Shown here piece after piece: positions 17,981 through 26,357 of a stretch of DNA of 64,000 nucleotides. Under the pieces are notes generated by a model that made no database searches, had not been told where the DNA came from, and saw nothing but the letters and a program-made list of their open reading frames with translations. Position 1 is the stretch's first letter, and every line of letters begins with the position of its first letter. This DNA comes from Acinetobacter sp. ANC 3903 (GTDB lineage Bacteria > Pseudomonadota > Gammaproteobacteria > Pseudomonadales > Moraxellaceae), in NCBI RefSeq assembly GCF_002135315.1, contig NZ_NEGA01000001.1, forward strand, positions 186,001 to 250,000. Reading direction: 5' to 3'. Made by a program: the position numbers and the translations under genes.

Positions 17981-19339
17981 TTAACGAGTTACAGCACTTA
18001 CACTGGCTGAAATTTTATTATTTATATCACTGACATAAACAAAAACGGTTTGGTTTGGATTTGCTTCAACATTCAGTGTTGGACTAGAGGATTGTGATCC
18101 CATAATTTGCAGATTATGTTTTCCTGGACTCACCTCAAAACGTGCCACCTGTGTATTACTTGGCAGTGTCGACCATGCTCTTAAATCGGCACGTTCAGTG
18201 GCAACATTCATTAAGTTTCCAGCCAGCTGCCCTAAAGATCCCAATTGCTGGCCCAATTGTTGTTGCACCACATATTTTGTCGTTGCCCGTACAATCTGAC
18301 TGGTAACGGTACTGATGGTTTGTTCTTTCAGGTTTTTTACCGCCAATGCCCCAATATCACTGACCAGTGTACTTTGCTGTACTTGTCGATCACCCAGCTT
18401 AATTTTCAAGCTTTTCGGTGGCACGTAAGTACTCGGCTCATAGGTGGCAAATGCAATATTAATCAGTCCATTGGGCATGGGAAAAGCAAGTTTATTTTCA
18501 ATCTTTTTCGGTACTGTACCCTGTTCAATAAATACAATGACAGGTACTGTTTTCGCATTGTTACTTGATACTTTATCAACCCGGGTTACATCTTGGGCAA
18601 CATTGGAATCACCTTGCAATTCATAAGCTTTTTTAAAGTCTACCAAAGCATTGTTATAGTCACCTGTGGCTTCCCACAAATTCGCCGCCATGTAAAAAGC
18701 ATAACCATTTTGATAGGTATTTTTAATTCGGCCTGCAATTGGATCCAAACCGGCAAAAGCTTCATCTAAAGTTGAATAATCAATTTGTTTATCTGCATTC
18801 TTCTGCTTATCTTTTTTCTGAGCAAACTCTTTCTCATGCGCCAGTTCAATTTCTCGCTGAATTTGTTGTGCAACACGCATTTCTACCCCTGCAGCTTCAG
18901 CATTATTCAGCAGAATATAATTTTTTGCCTGAGAAATATGCGCTAAAACCTGCTCATAGGGAGGAACCAAATAAGGTACAACAGACTCATTACTCACCAT
19001 CGAAAGGGCTTTGAACCCCATCCGGGTCACACTCACTTTACTTCTGTTGTTTTGCTGATCGATCAGCTCAAATGCCTTTTTATAAATATCCAGGCTTTCT
19101 TGATATTGTTGATTGACCTGTAAAACTCGTGCCTGTTCTAAATAATATAAAACTGCATCTTTAGAATTTTTCTTGCTGTCAAACTTCGCTGCTACAGATG
19201 AACTGAGTTCTGCATTTAAAGAACTTCTAAAAAGTGATCCCTCTTCTTCATAAGTTCCAAATACCGCTGCATGTGTTTGTACAGCAAACAATGAAGTAAA
19301 GCATAAAGTGATAACTTTCTTGTTTATTTGAACCGACAT
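17981..19339 (-). CDS. COG3014-like periplasmic protein with TPR-like repeats
   Basis: About 452 residues from the ATG at 19339 (MSVQINKK..., upstream codons not signal-like). A Sec signal peptide ends near THAAVFG. Residues about 55-110 and 205-260 contain TPR-type helices (AVLYYLEQARVLQVNQQYQESLDIY; YMAANLWEATGDYNNALVDFKKAYEL). The C-terminal half is beta-rich (KLGDRQVQQSTLVSDIGALA, TPSNTQVARFEVSPGKHNLQIMG). This matches the family usually found beside YcfL/LpoB genes in other Gammaproteobacteria. The first gene of the cluster has a good promoter immediately upstream. The role is unknown; a scaffold for its lipoprotein neighbours is inference. Confidence 0.75.
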   Translation of the reverse strand: MSVQINKKVITLCFTSLFAVQTHAAVFGTYEEEGSLFRSSLNAELSSSVAAKFDSKKNSKDAVLYYLEQARVLQVNQQYQESLDIYKKAFELIDQQNNRSKVSVTRMGFKALSMVSNESVVPYLVPPYEQVLAHISQAKNYILLNNAEAAGVEMRVAQQIQREIELAHEKEFAQKKDKQKNADKQIDYSTLDEAFAGLDPIAGRIKNTYQNGYAFYMAANLWEATGDYNNALVDFKKAYELQGDSNVAQDVTRVDKVSSNNAKTVPVIVFIEQGTVPKKIENKLAFPMPNGLINIAFATYEPSTYVPPKSLKIKLGDRQVQQSTLVSDIGALAVKNLKEQTISTVTSQIVRATTKYVVQQQLGQQLGSLGQLAGNLMNVATERADLRAWSTLPSNTQVARFEVSPGKHNLQIMGSQSSSPTLNVEANPNQTVFVYVSDINNKISASVSAVTR

Positions 19340-19721
19340 AATAATATTCAACTTACTTTTTATTACATATATCATACAAATCAAAACAATATGGATCAAA
19401 TCAATATTTTTCTATAAAACTTATAATTATTTTGACTAAATTAAGATAATTTAAATATTGATCACAAAAAAAGTAAAAATACACAATAAATCAAAAAAAT
19501 ATTTAAGTTTTAATAAATCAAGACCACTATTTTAATGTGACTTTAGTCGCAAAATAAAATCTTAAGCGTGAGAAAAACTTAAATTTATATATTCAGCTCA
19601 TAATTCTTTATAGAAATTTGTAAGCTCAATGTTATAGTCAAGAAAGCTCTAGATAGAGTGACAGCTACAGCAAATTTAAAAATATTTTTCAAATGATAGA
19701 CTAAAACTCGGAGATGCTTAG
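19340..19721. other. 382-bp AT-rich divergent gap
   Basis: This gap separates the envelope cluster (minus) from yqgE (plus). It is very AT-rich, contains the minus-strand promoter at 19371-19399, and has no credible coding sequence. yqgE has a GGAGA ribosome-binding site but no clear -35/-10 pair. No operator-like palindrome stands out. Confidence 0.5.
19371..19399 (-). promoter_or_regulatory. Putative sigma-70 promoter of the four-gene envelope cluster
   Basis: On the minus strand TTGATC (-35), a 17-bp spacer and TATGAT (-10, 5/6) lie 32-60 bases before the ATG at 19339. This is one of the better matches to consensus in the window and supports expression of the cluster as a unit. Confidence 0.6.
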
Positions 19722-20276
19722 ATGACTAAACAATATCTGACACATCGCTGTCTCATTGCACCTCCTGATTTAGCCGATGACTTTTTTGCCAATACGGTAA
19801 TTTATTTGGCACGCCATGATGAAGATGGTGCACAAGGCATTATCATTAACCGCCCATCCGGTCTTTCAATCAAGGAATTGTTGAATGACCTGGAAATTGA
19901 AGCAGACAATGTCAATCCCCATGCAGTGTTGCAAGGTGGACCGCTGCGCCCTGAAGCCGGTTTTGTGCTGCATACCGGTCAGCCAACCTGGCACTCATCC
20001 ATTGCGGTGGGTGAAAATGTCTGTATCACCACCTCTAAAGACATTCTGGATGCTATTGCACATAATGAAGGTGTGGGGCGTTATCAGATTGCCTTGGGCT
20101 ATGCCAGCTGGGGCAAAAACCAGCTGGAAGCAGAATTGGCACGTGGCGACTGGCTGATCTGCGATTCAGATATGGATTTAATATTTAACTTACCTTATGA
20201 CGACCGCTGGGATGCTGCCTATAAAAAGATGGGCGTCGACCGGATCTGGTTGTCATCAGAGATTGGACATGCCTGA
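19722..20276 (+). CDS. yqgE: YqgE/AlgH family protein
   Basis: The 184-residue protein has the DUF179 signatures [51 protein letters not shown] and [19 protein letters not shown]. The biochemical function is unknown; in Pseudomonas the homologue AlgH was first linked to alginate regulation. It overlaps the following ruvX gene by 8 bp, a linkage (yqgE-yqgF) conserved across Gammaproteobacteria, suggesting a shared housekeeping role. Confidence 0.95.
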   Translation: MTKQYLTHRCLIAPPDLADDFFANTVIYLARHDEDGAQGIIINRPSGLSIKELLNDLEIEADNVNPHAVLQGGPLRPEAGFVLHTGQPTWHSSIAVGENVCITTSKDILDAIAHNEGVGRYQIALGYASWGKNQLEAELARGDWLICDSDMDLIFNLPYDDRWDAAYKKMGVDRIWLSSEIGHA

Positions 20277-20712
20277 TTTATCACAACCGCACATGATTAT
20301 GGCATTTGATTTTGGTACCCAAAAAATGGGCATGGCAGTGGGTCAATCCATGATTGAAAGTGCCAATCCGCTTGCCCTGTTTCCCATGAAAGATGGCATT
20401 CCGAATTGGGATGCTTTGCTGAAAATCGTCAAACAGTATCAACCCACCTTATTTCTGGTCGGTTTACCGCTGAATATGGATGATAGCGAGTCTGAACTTT
20501 CAACACGTTCACGCAAATTTGCCCGTCGCTTGCGTCATCAAACCAATATTGAAACCTTGATGGTCGATGAGCGTCTAACTACCCGTGAAGCACGCGATGA
20601 ACTGGACCAGTATCAAGCTCAAGGTCGTGGCAAAAAACTGGCTGCAGACAGTATTGCAGCAGCGCTGTTTATAGAAAGCTGGTATCGCAATCCGGTAGGC
20701 TTAACCCCTTAA
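20269..20712 (+). CDS. ruvX: Holliday-junction resolvase-like / pre-16S rRNA nuclease RuvX (YqgF)
   Basis: The 147-residue RNase-H-fold nuclease starts within the end of yqgE (ATG at 20269). Motifs are [16 protein letters not shown] (first catalytic Asp), [15 protein letters not shown], and the late acidic residues in [10 protein letters not shown] and [13 protein letters not shown]. In E. coli YqgF is needed for 16S rRNA 5'-end processing, and the resolvase name is by fold. The 8-bp overlap indicates translational coupling. A strong bidirectional terminator follows. Confidence 0.94.
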   Translation: MPDLSQPHMIMAFDFGTQKMGMAVGQSMIESANPLALFPMKDGIPNWDALLKIVKQYQPTLFLVGLPLNMDDSESELSTRSRKFARRLRHQTNIETLMVDERLTTREARDELDQYQAQGRGKKLAADSIAAALFIESWYRNPVGLTP

Positions 20713-20730
20713 AATCGAATGAACAAACAA

Positions 20731-20760
20731 TAAAAAAGCATCTGGTCGGATGCTTTTTTA
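20731..20760. terminator. Bidirectional terminator between ruvX and the aaeA-like gene
   Basis: A 12-bp perfect stem (TAAAAAAGCATC/GATGCTTTTTTA) with a 6-base loop gives U tracts on both strands and separates convergent transcription units. Confidence 0.92.
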
Positions 20761-20804
20761 TTGAAATGAACCAGGTCGAATCTATTCGAAGTTATTGCTG
20801 GATG

Positions 20805-21812
20805 TTATTGGGATTTTTTCTCAATATGAATCGTTGCAGTACGTCCTGCCACAAAGGCCAACTGGTTCTTCGGCAATTCATCAATCATGATTTTCACCGG
20901 AATACGTTGTGCCAGACGCACCCAGCTAAAGGTTGGATTTACATTTGCAAGCAGGCCGGTGGTAGTAGTACGTTCGCGGTCCTCAATCCCGGAAGCAATG
21001 CCCTGAACATGACCTTTTAGTTTTTGTGAATCTCCCATGAGCTGGATAGTTGCCGGAGCACCGACATAAATTTTGTCCAGTTTGGTTTCTTCAAAATAAC
21101 CCACCACATACAGCTGCTGACGGTTTAACAGTGCAGCCACCGCCTGCCCTACTTTGACATAATTACCTTCCTGCAATTCAAAGTTAGACAAGGTGCCATC
21201 TGCCGGTGCCACGACTTCGGAACGGTTTAAGTTCAGTTCGGACAGGTGCAGATTACTGGTCGCGACTTCAATCAAGGCCTTTTGCTGCACAATATTGGCT
21301 TTGGCCTGATCAATCGCGGCAAGCATTTGCTCATGTTCGGCATGTGACTGATCACGCGTTGCAAACATCTGATCCTGTTCCTGTTTTGAAATCGCACCGT
21401 CCATTAAATTGGCATAGCGGTTGGCATTTTTATCCGCCAGATTGCTATTGGCTTGGGACTTCACCAGATTGGATTTGGCCTGTGCCAATTCTGCTTCAGC
21501 AGCAGCCAAACCGGCTTTAGCTTTAGATAAGTCTGATCGGGCTTGCTCGACATCCAGAGCTTGACGGGCAACATCAATTTTAAACAGCACCTGACCTTTT
21601 TTCACAGTCTGGTTATCCTGCACCAACACTTTCGTTACCAAACCGGAAACATCTGAAGAGACTTGAATCACATCGCCACGTACCCGTCCATCACGGGTCC
21701 AGGGTTCAGAATTGTAATAATCCCAGATATGTTTTACCGCCAAAATTGCAACGACAGCGACCACAGCAAAGAGCACCGGTCGGACGACTTTACGCAAGTC
21801 TAAAGATGTCAT
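20805..21812 (-). CDS. HlyD-family membrane fusion protein (AaeA/EmrA-like)
   Basis: About 335 residues from the ATG at 21812, chosen because GAGG lies seven bases upstream. One N-terminal membrane anchor (about residues 10-30) is followed by the lipoyl/barrel-sandwich half-motif VSSDVSGLVTKVLVQDNQTVKKGQVLF, an Ala/Gln-rich coiled-coil hairpin (about 75-185), then VVAPADGTLSNFELQEGNYVKVGQ and beta-barrel segments. It bridges the inner-membrane pump to an outer-membrane channel such as TolC. It is encoded after the FUSC pump and DUF1656 genes, the same set as E. coli aaeXAB. The substrate, probably aromatic acids, is inferred only. Confidence 0.9.
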   Translation of the reverse strand: MTSLDLRKVVRPVLFAVVAVVAILAVKHIWDYYNSEPWTRDGRVRGDVIQVSSDVSGLVTKVLVQDNQTVKKGQVLFKIDVARQALDVEQARSDLSKAKAGLAAAEAELAQAKSNLVKSQANSNLADKNANRYANLMDGAISKQEQDQMFATRDQSHAEHEQMLAAIDQAKANIVQQKALIEVATSNLHLSELNLNRSEVVAPADGTLSNFELQEGNYVKVGQAVAALLNRQQLYVVGYFEETKLDKIYVGAPATIQLMGDSQKLKGHVQGIASGIEDRERTTTTGLLANVNPTFSWVRLAQRIPVKIMIDELPKNQLAFVAGRTATIHIEKKSQ

Positions 21813-21844
21813 GGAAAACCTCATTCACTTCAAAAGATAGCTGC

Positions 21845-22051
21845 TTAGCCCAAGCAGACAATAAAACCCCAATGCACTAACCACAGCAATACCAGATAAA
21901 CACAGAGATAAAAAATATGCGGCAGCGGAATCCAGCCCTGTTCCACAAAACGGTCGAGCAAGCGCATCAATACACGCACTAAAGCGTAGGCCAGCACTGC
22001 CTGAATCAGCAGAATCGGGACATATACCCCATAGACATTTAACTCACCCAT
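21845..22051 (-). CDS. DUF1656 (AaeX-like) small membrane protein
   Basis: 68 residues with two hydrophobic segments (about 8-30 and 43-65) around an Arg-rich loop (RVLMRLLDRFVEQGW). The start MGELNVYGVYVP is typical of DUF1656. Its function is unknown, but it accompanies FUSC/HlyD efflux pairs. Its ATG lies inside the end of the upstream FUSC gene (8-bp overlap), so translation is coupled. Confidence 0.9.
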   Translation of the reverse strand: MGELNVYGVYVPILLIQAVLAYALVRVLMRLLDRFVEQGWIPLPHIFYLCVYLVLLWLVHWGFIVCLG

Positions 22052-24140
22052 GGGCTACTTCTCCAAGTTCTATATCTTGTTTGGGCTGTTTTGGCTCATG
22101 ACACAAACTGCTGCGAATATTGTTTAAAGACATCTGAATCCTTTGAGCAGTTTCAGCATGCTCCAGTTGCTGTGTCTGGTTTTTTAATTGGCCGATTTTT
22201 AACATGACCTGCTGATGTAAATCTGGAATCAGCTGCGTTTGTGCATTTTCTTTGGCACGAAAATAATCATCCAGACCTTGTTGCAGATCTTCCAGACTAG
22301 CCAAAATGGCCTGATCCGAATCAAGTCGATGCATCAACTCTTGCAGACGGGTCAGATCAATCACTGCACTGGTTTCCACCAGCGCCAAATTAATCTGGGT
22401 CTTTAATTTTTCTGACTGCACCATCTTGGTATTCAATACCCCAATCCGGTCTAGCATGCTGCGCAGATGAATCCGGAACTGCACACCGTAAGGAATATAT
22501 AAAGCTTGGCGAATCGCCTTGTAATGCAGCGACAAAATCCGCTGTACCGTGATTTCAGGGGACATCGCCCGAACCAGATGAATGATATAAATTGAAATGA
22601 TCGGCCCCAGCACAGAACCGATGGTGGCATCAAAGAAAAACACCTGATCCAGCGTATAACTGTTCTGCAAGTTCAAGCCCATGATGGTTCCCATCAATGC
22701 AGGCAAGGCAATTCCGGTCAATGGTGGATGCGGAAACATCATCAGGCAATAAATCACAAAAGGTGCCAGTACCAGTGCCAATTCCCAAAACGAGCTGACA
22801 TGCGGAAAAATGCCATAGGCATAAATAAACACCAGCACCCCTGCATAAATATTGCCGCGCACAAACATCTTCAATGCCGGTACCGGATTATCCATGGCCG
22901 TCAAAATACAGGCACTGATGGCCGCCATTTCAGCCATCATAAATCCGGCTTTCCAGCCACTTAAAATCCAGAATCCTGTAGCAATGATCACGACCATAAA
23001 AGCGGAAATCCCGCCCCGTACCGCAACCCCATGGTCACGGTGTAAATTGGGATAAGTCGTGGTCAGTGGCGTTACGCTTTCAGGCAGTGAAGCATCGCCT
23101 TGTTGAATGCGTTGCCAAATCAGCTTAATGGCTCTGATATTTTGAATGAAATGACGAATATCCATTTTCAGGCTGGCCAAAATCACCTGCTGTTCAGCAG
23201 GTGCAGCAGCCATCAAGTCAGCAAAATCCTGCTCAAAATTGTCAGGTAACAGATTTAAAGTCTGTTCCTGAATATCCTGATCATCTTTTAAAAATGCCGC
23301 ACTATGATCATGTATGGCCTGAAGCTGAGCACGATATTGGCTGTCGATTACATCCAATTGCTTGACCCGTTCCGCCATCGCCACCAGGTTGGCCACCAGC
23401 ATGCTCAGTTGATGCAACATTTCCTGTAACGGCTTGGTCATGCCCTGCAAGGTGGATTTTTCATAAGCCAAATGCACCGCCATGACATGAATTTCGGCAA
23501 TATCACGGGCAATCTGACTCAGTACGCTACTGTAATTTTCCAGTTTGGATGGGTTCAGCAAAATCTGGTCAAACAAGTCTTTGGTATCTTTAAACGTTTT
23601 AGACACCTTTGAGGCCACGGCTGGTCCAATGTGCAGCGGAAAGATCGTCGTAGTCACGATGGCGCTACAGACCACCCCGACCATAATCTCTAAAAAACGC
23701 CCCACCGCCATATCAAACATCGATGCCGTGTCGATGTTATAAATAATGTTGTAGCTGATAATCACGGTGGTATATCCCGCAAGCATAAATACATAGCTAC
23801 GCGGAGTCCGGTCGAGCATCGAGATATATAAGCAGCCACCTACCCAAGCTGCCAAAAACAAAGTAAACAGCCACGGCGTGTTGATGAGTAGCGGAGTCAC
23901 CAGCACCGAAACCACAGCACCCAATAAAGTACCCAGTGCACGATACACACTTTTCGAAGAAGTCATCCCGGAAAAAGGATTGGCGATGACAAAGACTGTC
24001 CCAATCGCCCAGATGGGATAAGCCAAGTTCAGTGCAAAAGCCACATACAGCGCAAGCATGCCTGCCAGAAACGTTTTAGTCGCAAAAATCCAGTCCATCT
24101 TGCTGGGACGAAATGCGAGTATTTGTTTGGTAAGCAACAT
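22044..24140 (-). CDS. FUSC-family (AaeB-like) efflux transporter
   Basis: The 698-residue inner-membrane protein has the FUSC layout: an N-terminal block of membrane helices (about residues 20-165), a long soluble helical region (about 170-365), a second membrane block (about 370-530) and a helical C-terminal domain. The motif YPIWAIGTVFVIANPFSGMTSSKSVYRALGTLLGA is the conserved aromatic-acid exporter region. With the DUF1656 and HlyD genes it forms a complete aae-type efflux operon. An IclR regulator is divergently encoded across a palindrome-rich 475-bp gap. Substrate is inferred. Confidence 0.92.
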   Translation of the reverse strand: MLLTKQILAFRPSKMDWIFATKTFLAGMLALYVAFALNLAYPIWAIGTVFVIANPFSGMTSSKSVYRALGTLLGAVVSVLVTPLLINTPWLFTLFLAAWVGGCLYISMLDRTPRSYVFMLAGYTTVIISYNIIYNIDTASMFDMAVGRFLEIMVGVVCSAIVTTTIFPLHIGPAVASKVSKTFKDTKDLFDQILLNPSKLENYSSVLSQIARDIAEIHVMAVHLAYEKSTLQGMTKPLQEMLHQLSMLVANLVAMAERVKQLDVIDSQYRAQLQAIHDHSAAFLKDDQDIQEQTLNLLPDNFEQDFADLMAAAPAEQQVILASLKMDIRHFIQNIRAIKLIWQRIQQGDASLPESVTPLTTTYPNLHRDHGVAVRGGISAFMVVIIATGFWILSGWKAGFMMAEMAAISACILTAMDNPVPALKMFVRGNIYAGVLVFIYAYGIFPHVSSFWELALVLAPFVIYCLMMFPHPPLTGIALPALMGTIMGLNLQNSYTLDQVFFFDATIGSVLGPIISIYIIHLVRAMSPEITVQRILSLHYKAIRQALYIPYGVQFRIHLRSMLDRIGVLNTKMVQSEKLKTQINLALVETSAVIDLTRLQELMHRLDSDQAILASLEDLQQGLDDYFRAKENAQTQLIPDLHQQVMLKIGQLKNQTQQLEHAETAQRIQMSLNNIRSSLCHEPKQPKQDIELGEVAHG

Positions 24141-24416
24141 GGGTTGATCTCAAATTAGGGTTTATGCCTTCTTCCTAATTTTTAAATGACGACTACAAGG
24201 CACGATCTACCTGAAAGATGGGTCGTGTAAAAATAGGCATGTTTCAACATGTCATCAGAGATGAGGGTCATTCAAAACGAATGGAGGAGATTTCACATCA
24301 TCCTGTTGATGCGGAATAAAACAGGAAAACAGCCAAACCAGAAAGATTAAAAATTCATCATTAGATATTTAACTTGATTATTTTTTCAAAAAAAATATAT
24401 TAAGTCAATAATAATA

Positions 24417-24435
24417 TCTTATTATGATAATAAGA
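24417..24435. promoter_or_regulatory. Perfect 19-bp palindrome, candidate operator
   Basis: TCTTATTAT-G-ATAATAAGA is a perfect 9-1-9 inverted repeat. Its centre is 31 bp from that of the second palindrome at 24450-24464, close to three helical turns, so two dimers could bind the same DNA face. Candidate binding site for the adjacent IclR regulator. Confidence 0.45.
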
Positions 24436-24449
24436 CTTAAATTAATAAG

Positions 24450-24464
24450 ATCTATTAAATAGAT
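24450..24464. promoter_or_regulatory. Perfect 15-bp palindrome, candidate operator
   Basis: ATCTATT-A-AATAGAT, a perfect 7-1-7 inverted repeat, about three turns from the 19-bp palindrome upstream. AT-rich composition raises the chance rate, so the pair is more persuasive than either alone. Confidence 0.4.
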
Positions 24465-24615
24465 ATTGCCTTATTTTCTCAGCTTAAATGAAAAATATTT
24501 TTAGCTGCCAACAAATCCAGCATTAGCTTAACAAAAGCCCTGCTTTGCCTATTTATTTGTTATAAAGTAATACTCATTGATTTCTTTTTTATATGCTTTG
24601 ACCAAGCAGGTACTT

Positions 24616-25392
24616 ATGGCACTTTCTAGTTTTGGTAAGATTCTCACCGTTTTAGATCTTTTTTCGGTGTCTCGTCCTATCATTAATGTCGATATCATTA
24701 GTGAGGAATTAGGACTCTCTAAACCCACAAGCTACCGTTATTTAAAAGAATTGGTTTCAGCAGAATTATTGCAGCGCTTAAGTGGTACCTCAGGTGACTA
24801 CACTCTGGGTTCTAAGATTGCAGTCTTGGATTATATTTCCCGCACTACCGATCCCTTGGTGCAAATCAGTAGTCCATTTATGCAGCAAATTGTAGAGCGT
24901 ACTGAATTCGGCTGTCTGCTCACACATTTAAATTACGATTCATGTATCGATATTCATCACGAACTGTATAAAGATCTGACCACACTGATTTATGGCCGTG
25001 GTTGTCCTCGCCCGATCTATAAAGGTTCCTCTGCCAAAGTGATTTTGGCACATTTGCCGAAACAGTGTATTTTGGATTACTACCAGCGCTTTGCCACCGA
25101 GCTGTCTGAAGTTGGATTTGCCCATAACGAAGAAGAGTTTCTGTTGCAGATGAAGCAGATTAAAAAGCAGGGCTATTATTTCTCGAGTGGAGAAGTTGAT
25201 CCAAATCTGGCCAGTCTTTCTATTCCGGTGAAATTCTCCAGCAAGGAACCGCCTTTGGCCTTGACCTTATTGGGTTCTAAAAACCGCTTTGAATTTACCA
25301 ACTTCCAGAAGTTGATTGAAATTTTACAAGACAATGCCAGCTTGATTGAAAAGAAATTTATGGCCTTGACCCATCAGGAAGACACATTATAA
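24616..25392 (+). CDS. IclR-family transcriptional regulator
   Basis: 258 residues from the ATG at 24616 (AGCAGG ribosome-binding site). The N-terminal winged helix-turn-helix (about residues 1-70) includes GKILTVLDLFSVSRPIINVDIISEELGLSKPTSYRYLKELV. The C-terminal IclR effector domain contains CRVIYKGSS-like text as CPRPIYKGSSAKVILAHL and the late ASLSIPVKF strand. IclR proteins bind aromatic or small organic acids and commonly control divergent catabolic or efflux operons. Its position opposite the aae-like pump suggests that target; this is inference. Confidence 0.9.
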   Translation: MALSSFGKILTVLDLFSVSRPIINVDIISEELGLSKPTSYRYLKELVSAELLQRLSGTSGDYTLGSKIAVLDYISRTTDPLVQISSPFMQQIVERTEFGCLLTHLNYDSCIDIHHELYKDLTTLIYGRGCPRPIYKGSSAKVILAHLPKQCILDYYQRFATELSEVGFAHNEEEFLLQMKQIKKQGYYFSSGEVDPNLASLSIPVKFSSKEPPLALTLLGSKNRFEFTNFQKLIEILQDNASLIEKKFMALTHQEDTL

Positions 25393-25527
25393 TTTAAGGA
25401 AATGTGATCTATTTTAATGTAAATTATATTGAATTTAACAATATATTCTCATAATATGATTATTGTTCTTCAGCTCTCATTGTTCCATGATAACGTGATG
25501 CGATGTAAAAAGCTCTTCCTCAAATTA

Positions 25528-25555
25528 AAAAAGCCCATCACTGGATGGGCTTTTT
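25528..25555. terminator. Bidirectional terminator, iclR-type gene / alkB-like gene
   Basis: A perfect 12-bp stem (AAAAAGCCCATC/GATGGGCTTTTT) with a 4-base loop gives U tracts on both strands between convergent genes. Confidence 0.93.
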
Positions 25556-25575
25556 AATGCGCTCATTATTGACCT

Positions 25576-26208
25576 TTAATGTTGCTCATACGGATAAAAA
25601 TAACGGAAAGTCAGATTCACCCGTGGCTCGATAATCTTCGTCGATTTCCTTAAAGTATGTTTCCAGTACTGCTGGGTCTTGCCACGCATCACAATCAGTT
25701 GCCCGCTATGTAGCAATACATCGACTTTTTCTGTTTTGTGTTTATGCTTAAAACTGAATTTTCGGGTAGCGCCAAAGCTTAAAGAAGCAATAACGGTTTC
25801 CTGACCTGCCTCAGAGTATAATGCAGGCTCATCATCACTATGCCAGCCCACACCCTGAATACCATCTTCATATAAATTGGCTAAGCAAGAATTAAACGAA
25901 TGCCCGACCAAATTTTCGATATGTTGTTTTAAACGAAATAATCCCGGTGTCCACACATGGGCTTGCTTGAATGTACCAGAATAATGATATTGATAATTTT
26001 CATCGCCATACCAGGCCACTTTGCGTGCCGTTTTATAATGTTGTCCATACAACAGCACTTCATCATGTTGCCAAACCAGATGAGCCAAAAAATACTGCAA
26101 ATATTGCTCGCTCTGCTGAGGCGTTAAAATCAGGCCATAGTCTTCTACTACCCCATCACAGGGCAACAGATTGGCTCGGGCTTCCGGCTCAAACAATTCA
26201 AAGTTCAT
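25576..26208 (-). CDS. alkB: AlkB-family alpha-ketoglutarate/Fe(II)-dependent dioxygenase
   Basis: About 210 residues from the ATG at 26208; a GTG 13 codons upstream is the alternative and neither start has a strong ribosome-binding site. The double-stranded beta-helix motifs are visible: His and Asp ligands in GVGWHSDDEP, the third His in QYWKHTLRK, and the 2-oxoglutarate-binding Arg pair in EPRVNLTFRYF. AlkB-type enzymes oxidatively remove alkyl lesions such as 1-methyladenine and 3-methylcytosine. It is a stand-alone gene without a linked ada. AlkB2-like proteins look the same, so the symbol is a family name. Confidence 0.88.
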   Translation of the reverse strand: MNFELFEPEARANLLPCDGVVEDYGLILTPQQSEQYLQYFLAHLVWQHDEVLLYGQHYKTARKVAWYGDENYQYHYSGTFKQAHVWTPGLFRLKQHIENLVGHSFNSCLANLYEDGIQGVGWHSDDEPALYSEAGQETVIASLSFGATRKFSFKHKHKTEKVDVLLHSGQLIVMRGKTQQYWKHTLRKSTKIIEPRVNLTFRYFYPYEQH

Positions 26209-26357
26209 CGGCAAAAATGCATCGCCTAAAATAAATGTAAAATTCACTTTTATTTTAGCGGATGATTTCTGTTCACAATAGAAAACATTGTATGCGCTTG
26301 TGACATGGCCTGATCGGGCTTAGACTCAAATCAGACTTGAAAATAAAAAAATTGCAT

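Larger units (their letters stand above)
24141..24615. other. 475-bp divergent control region, FUSC operon / IclR gene
   Basis: Non-coding and very AT-rich in its middle. It contains two perfect palindromes (24417-24435 and 24450-24464), an outer inverted repeat TTAAGTC/GACTTAA (24400-24406 and 24434-24440), and a hairpin CACGATC/GGTCGTG near 24202-24228 on the operon side. This density of symmetric sites fits a shared operator region for the two divergent units. Confidence 0.55.
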
